DNA from: Oligoflexia bacterium
Lineage (GTDB): Bacteria; Bdellovibrionota_G; JANQFH01
DNA length: 64,000 nucleotides
Assembly: GCA_028277945.1 (NCBI GenBank)
Contig: JANQFH010000013.1
Coordinates: 50,761-114,760 of the forward strand
Direction of reading: 5' to 3'
Positions 60,272-64,000 of this stretch are shown here, in pieces. How positions within the stretch are numbered: the stretch's first letter is position 1; each line of letters starts with the position of its first letter. A program made the position numbers and the translations under genes. The notes under the pieces are model-generated. The model searched no databases. It had not been told where the DNA came from and was given only the letters and a program-made list of their open reading frames with translations.

Positions 60272-62929
60272 TCACGGGCTCGCAGCGATACCTGCCTGTG
60301 CTGCCGCCAGTCGGGCAACAGGGACACGGAACGTCGAACAGCTGACGTAATCTAGGCCAACCTCGTGAAAGAAACGGACTGAGCTTGGATCTCCTCCGTG
60401 CTCGCCACAGATGCCGAGTTTTAGATCGCCTCGAGCTGCCCTACCCTCTTCACAAGCCAACCGGACTAAACGGCCAATACCCGGCTGATCCAAAACACTA
60501 AAGGGATCTCGCTTATAGATGCCTATCTCAATGTACCTATCGAGAAACTTACCGGCGTCGTCACGGCTCATACCAAGAGCCGTCTGCGTCAGATCATTGG
60601 TACCAAAACTGAAAAACTGTGCATGCTCTGCGATTTCTCCCGCTGTCAATGCCGCACGCGGAATCTCGATCATCGTCCCAATCAAACAGCTTACTTGTAC
60701 ACGGCTCTTTGCTAATACCTCTTTACAGATTTTCTCTGCACGCGCTTGCAGCCAATGAAATTCCTCGGCCGCACCTACAAGAGGAATCATAATCTCAGGC
60801 AAGACACTGCCCTTAGCCTTGGCCTCAACCTCACAAGCGGCCTCAACGATGGCCTGCACCTGCATATCGTAGATCTGTGGAAAGGTGATTCCCAAGCGAC
60901 AGCCACGATGACCTAACATCGGGTTAAACTCGGTGAGTTTGTTAATACGACTGCGTAGCCACTCTGAATCAAAGTCCAACTTTTTACTTAAAAAGCTGAC
61001 TCCCTCGGCATCGTGGGGCAAAAACTCATGCAACGGCGGATCTAACAAACGTATAGTCACTGGAAGACCCGACATGGCCTTGAAGATTTCGACAAAATCT
61101 TGCCGTTGTTCGCCAAGAAGCTTCTGTAATATCTCCTCACGATCGGCATCCTTCTCCACGAGAATCATCTTGCGTACTAAAGCAATACGATTCTCATCAA
61201 AAAACATGTGTTCGGTGCGACACAGACCAATGCCTTCGGCACCAAGTTCACGAGCACGCTGCGCATCCTGCGGCGTATCTGCATTAGCCCGCACCCGTAG
61301 CCGCCGATGCTGATCGGACCACTGCAAAAACTGCAGCAAATTTTCATCCAGCTGCGCCTCAATCAACGGTGCCTCACCAAGCATAACCTCACCGCTGCTG
61401 CCATCGATGGTTATGAGATCACCATCTTTCACGGTCGTCGAAGCCGTAGCAAACTCTTGCTTTTTACTATCTACATGAATGGCGTTGCAGCCAACGATAC
61501 AGGGCTTTCCCATGCCACGTGCAACCACGGCGGCATGGGAGGTCAGGCCGCCGGTTGAGGTAAGAATACCAACTGCCGCATACATACCGTGAATGTCCTC
61601 AGGGGAAGTCTCTTCCCGAACCAAGATAACTTTCTCGCCGTTACTACTGCGTTTCTCTGCCTCATCGGCATCAAAGGTCACTCTACCTGACCCAGCGCCT
61701 GGGCTTGCAGCCAGGCCCTTTACCAGCACAGTGCGTTTAAAATTTGGATCGATAGTTGGATGCAACAGTTGCTCCAGCTGATCGGGCTGCACCCGCATGA
61801 GTGCGGTCTTTTTATCGATTATATTCTCTTTAACCAAATCACTGGCGATCTTCAGTGCGGCTTCGGCCGTACGTTTACCATTACGGGTCTGCAACAACCA
61901 CAATTTCCCAGCTTCAATCGTAAACTCCACATCCTGCATATCCACATAGTGCCTCTCAAGTTTGGCACAGACAGTGGTCAGCTCTTTGAAAAGCGCTGGC
62001 ATACTCTCTTCCATAGATACTACGCCGCTCCCGGCAGCATCAGCTTGGCGAATGGGCTGTGGAGTGCGAATACCAGCAACAACGTCCTCACCTTGGGCAT
62101 TTATGAGGTACTCTCCATAGATGTGTCGCGCACCTGTGGAAGGGTTACGAGTGAACGCCACGCCGGTGGCACTGTCGTTGCCCAAATTCCCGAAAACCAT
62201 ACACTGAATGTTGCAGGCGGTACCAAGAGAGTCAGGAATATTATGCAACCGGCGATAAACCTTCGCCCTCCGACCACTCCACGATTGGAACACGGCTTTG
62301 ATGGCACCTAAGAGCTGTTCCCAGGGATCCTCGGGAAAAGGCTCACCTAGAACATCGGCATAGATCTGTAGAAACTCGCCTGCCAAATCCCGCATCTGTG
62401 TAGCGCTGAGGTCTGCATCCGTCTTTACTCCACTCTTCTTTTTAACCGCTGTCAGAAGCTCTTCCATGGGCCGAGTGTCAACGCCTCGAACCACATTGGC
62501 ATACATCTGAATAAAGCGGCGATAGCTATCGTAGGCAAAACGCTCATTATTGCTCGCGGCTGCTAAACTCTTAACGGTTTGTGAGTTCAAACCAAGGTTG
62601 AGGACGGTATCCATCATGCCTGGCATGCTGAACTTAGCGCCCGAGCGCACGGAAACGAGCAAGGGAGACGTTGTATCACCAAAACTGCGTTGCATCGCCC
62701 CCTCCAGTACTGCTACGGCCTGCTGCAGTTCTTGCGTAAATCCTTGTGGTAAGGCATCGGTAATTGCATAGGCATTACAGACTGCCGTTGTGATTGTAAA
62801 ACCAGGTGGCACGGGAATGCCGAGACTACTCATTTCAGCAAGGTTGGCGCCTTTCCCGCCTAACAGATCCCGCATATCCTTAGAACCATCTGCCTTGCCT
62901 GCACCAAAGTGAAAGATAGAGTCTGCCAC
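60272..62929 (-). CDS. ppdK: Pyruvate, phosphate dikinase
   Basis: 885 residues. It interconverts pyruvate, ATP and Pi with PEP, AMP and PPi. The N-terminal nucleotide-binding domain starts DLLGGKGANLAEMSSLGIPVPPG; the phospho-His is in GGLTSHAAVVARGMGKPCIVG, and the C-terminal pyruvate domain ends in GICGEHGGDPSSV, then DYVSCSTFRVPVARLAAAQ. The start is GTG with AGAGGAGA upstream. It probably serves gluconeogenesis or PPi-linked glycolysis. Confidence 0.96.
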   Translation of the reverse strand: MADSIFHFGAGKADGSKDMRDLLGGKGANLAEMSSLGIPVPPGFTITTAVCNAYAITDALPQGFTQELQQAVAVLEGAMQRSFGDTTSPLLVSVRSGAKFSMPGMMDTVLNLGLNSQTVKSLAAASNNERFAYDSYRRFIQMYANVVRGVDTRPMEELLTAVKKKSGVKTDADLSATQMRDLAGEFLQIYADVLGEPFPEDPWEQLLGAIKAVFQSWSGRRAKVYRRLHNIPDSLGTACNIQCMVFGNLGNDSATGVAFTRNPSTGARHIYGEYLINAQGEDVVAGIRTPQPIRQADAAGSGVVSMEESMPALFKELTTVCAKLERHYVDMQDVEFTIEAGKLWLLQTRNGKRTAEAALKIASDLVKENIIDKKTALMRVQPDQLEQLLHPTIDPNFKRTVLVKGLAASPGAGSGRVTFDADEAEKRSSNGEKVILVREETSPEDIHGMYAAVGILTSTGGLTSHAAVVARGMGKPCIVGCNAIHVDSKKQEFATASTTVKDGDLITIDGSSGEVMLGEAPLIEAQLDENLLQFLQWSDQHRRLRVRANADTPQDAQRARELGAEGIGLCRTEHMFFDENRIALVRKMILVEKDADREEILQKLLGEQRQDFVEIFKAMSGLPVTIRLLDPPLHEFLPHDAEGVSFLSKKLDFDSEWLRSRINKLTEFNPMLGHRGCRLGITFPQIYDMQVQAIVEAACEVEAKAKGSVLPEIMIPLVGAAEEFHWLQARAEKICKEVLAKSRVQVSCLIGTMIEIPRAALTAGEIAEHAQFFSFGTNDLTQTALGMSRDDAGKFLDRYIEIGIYKRDPFSVLDQPGIGRLVRLACEEGRAARGDLKLGICGEHGGDPSSVRFFHEVGLDYVSCSTFRVPVARLAAAQAGIAASP

Positions 62930-63010
62930 AGCCCGCTCTCCTCTAAGATTAGTGGTCTACGATAATGCGGAAGCAAGCAACTGTAAAGAAACTAGAATGA
63001 AGAACAGATG

Positions 63011-63547
63011 CTAATGGTAGGAAAGGTCGCTCAGTGTCGCGGCTACGGTTGGGGTGCCGTCTAGAACCGTAGAAAGTCGTTGCATGGAAACAATCAACAG
63101 GGTTGTCTCACCTTCGGCAATGTATTCAGCAACGTTAACCACAAACGGCTGCGTCGGCAGCGTTGGGGTTAACTGACCCTTGTCTAGTATGGGGAATGCA
63201 TCGCCAACCTGAATCTGCAGAGTGTAGTTGAGGCTGGCAGAAATTCCCGCAGGCATGGCCAAAACTCCAGAGAGCTCGGACTCGCCGTGCGAGGTTAGCG
63301 GCAGTACACCGTAAACCACCTTACCGGCGGCAATCGGCAAGGCAATGACATTCTCCTGCGTCGATACAGCAATCTCTTCAACATCGCCTTGCTCAACGCC
63401 CTCGACAAGACTAACCTGGTACCAGACACCCTGTTGCTGCAACAGGTTATTGGTAATCTCACTGCTCTCCTCGGCACCACCACAGCCAACAGCGATAACC
63501 AACGGTAGCCACAGGAAAAAATGCCTTTTGCCGCGTACCCACAGCAT
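63011..63547 (-). CDS. Small lipoprotein of unknown function
   Basis: 178 residues. The signal HFFLWLPLVIAVGCGG carries a lipobox with the lipidated Cys. The rest is beta-rich with no Cys pairs and no recognised domain. Its ATG lies 9 nt after the -10 box, so the mRNA leader should be only 2-3 nt long. Confidence 0.7.
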   Translation of the reverse strand: MLWVRGKRHFFLWLPLVIAVGCGGAEESSEITNNLLQQQGVWYQVSLVEGVEQGDVEEIAVSTQENVIALPIAAGKVVYGVLPLTSHGESELSGVLAMPAGISASLNYTLQIQVGDAFPILDKGQLTPTLPTQPFVVNVAEYIAEGETTLLIVSMQRLSTVLDGTPTVAATLSDLSYH

Positions 63548-63556
63548 AACTCTTGT

Positions 63557-63585
63557 ATGATAGCAAAAAAGTCGCTGTCCTTCAA
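63557..63585 (-). promoter_or_regulatory. Promoter of the small lipoprotein gene
   Basis: On the minus strand TTGAAG (63585-63580), a 17-bp spacer and TATCAT (63562-63557), then ATG 9 nt later. This gives an almost leaderless transcript. Confidence 0.5.
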
Positions 63586-63610
63586 AGCTGGCCGGATCGC
63601 ATCTGTGGCC

Positions 63611-64000
63611 TTAGTCCTTGAAAAGATTATTCAAAATAAACAGGACGTTCTCTTTACGTTCTCGTAGCCGGCGGTAAAAATAGGGTAGCCAATCATGGCC
63701 ATAGGGGACATAGGCACGAACCTTGAACCCCTCAGCAGCCAACTGTGCTGCCAAACGGCGTCGTAGTCCATAGAGCATCTGAAACTCAAACGTATCGCGT
63801 GGGATCTGCATCTCCCCTACCAGCTTGCGTGCCGTAGCGATCAAAAGATCATCATGGGTTGCTATGGCTGGATAAACCGGTTTGCCGGCAGCCACTGCTT
63901 CAAAGAGCAGCTTCATGAGCTCAACAAAATGGTTGCGTATGTCACGCATGTTCTGCCAGGCAATGGTAGCTGGTTCTTTATAAGCCCCCTTACAGAGGCG
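63611..64000 (-). CDS. Proline dehydrogenase, C-terminal part (partial)
   Basis: The frame is open to the window edge, so only the C-terminal 130 or so residues are seen. RLCKGAYKEP (at the edge), ATHDDLLI, FEFQMLYGLRRRLA and VRAYVPYGHDWLPYFYRRL are typical of the FAD-dependent proline dehydrogenase barrel that oxidises proline to P5C. It ends with a short tail and no aldehyde dehydrogenase domain, so it is the monofunctional type and not PutA. Confidence 0.88.
   Translation of the reverse strand, partial: RLCKGAYKEPATIAWQNMRDIRNHFVELMKLLFEAVAAGKPVYPAIATHDDLLIATARKLVGEMQIPRDTFEFQMLYGLRRRLAAQLAAEGFKVRAYVPYGHDWLPYFYRRLRERKENVLFILNNLFKD

Noticed and set aside
1-64000. CRISPR arrays, rRNA genes, transposases and integrases
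   Set aside because: I saw no regularly spaced repeats, rRNA sequence or recombinase motifs in the window.

Overview
The window comes from a Gram-negative bacterium with a moderate-GC chromosome (base composition not counted). It carries a proton-pumping NADH dehydrogenase operon, lipoproteins, type IV pilin genes, and a eukaryote-like Ser/Thr kinase beside several FHA proteins. It also has DUF4388/PATAN-like proteins and a three-subunit acyl-CoA carboxylase with a separate biotin carrier. Together these suggest a deltaproteobacterial-grade lineage (Myxococcota, Bdellovibrionota, SAR324 or similar). That placement is inference; no rRNA is present.

Layout. 1-0.2 kb: tail of a hexapeptide-repeat sugar nucleotidyltransferase. 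0.2-11.7 kb (minus): nuoA-C-E-F-G-H-J-K-L-M-N running into purN; nuoB, nuoD and nuoI are absent. 11.8-18.1 kb (plus): Ser/Thr kinase with a C-terminal metzincin-like motif, then FHA-FHA, FHA-FHA, FHA-PATAN and a membrane protein, facing a PATAN-like membrane protein on the other strand. 19.7-25 kb (plus): PilX-like protein with a CxxCH motif, small membrane protein, PilW-like prepilin, secreted HExxH protein. 24.9-29.2 kb: a minus-strand HExxH lipoprotein and a plus-strand S41 protease. 29.2-32.3 kb: two Phd/VapC-type toxin-antitoxin pairs around a Bax-inhibitor-1 protein and a small Cys/Gly-rich secreted protein with a sigma54-like promoter. 32.4-36.9 kb: two large exported proteins of unknown function. 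36.9-40.5 kb: hydantoinase/oxoprolinase pair.

40.6-45 kb: small membrane proteins, CpaF-type ATPase, pilin, HEAT-repeat protein, a solitary rplC, PilZ protein. 45.2-50.6 kb (plus): carboxyltransferase, biotin carboxylase, biotin carrier, yicC, gmk, rpoZ. A 121-nt palindrome then separates rpoZ from a convergent zinc-ribbon/TPR membrane protein. 52.6-57.8 kb: tRNA-Arg, two tandem related MFS transporters, a short rubredoxin gene, gloA, tRNA-Phe, a MntA/HepT pair bracketed by copies of the tRNA-Phe 3' end, and rsfS. 57.8-64 kb (minus): membrane-anchored protein, obg, rpmA, rplU, ppdK, a lipoprotein and a partial proline dehydrogenase.

Main themes. Respiration (a split complex I) and central housekeeping are interleaved with a phospho-signalling block and a pilin/protease block. 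Four proteins with extracytoplasmic protease signatures lie between 11.8 and 29.2 kb. Three toxin-antitoxin modules mark accessory DNA, one of them inside tRNA-derived repeats. At least three genes (29271, 43852, 63547) have promoters so close to the start codon that their mRNAs should have almost no leader.
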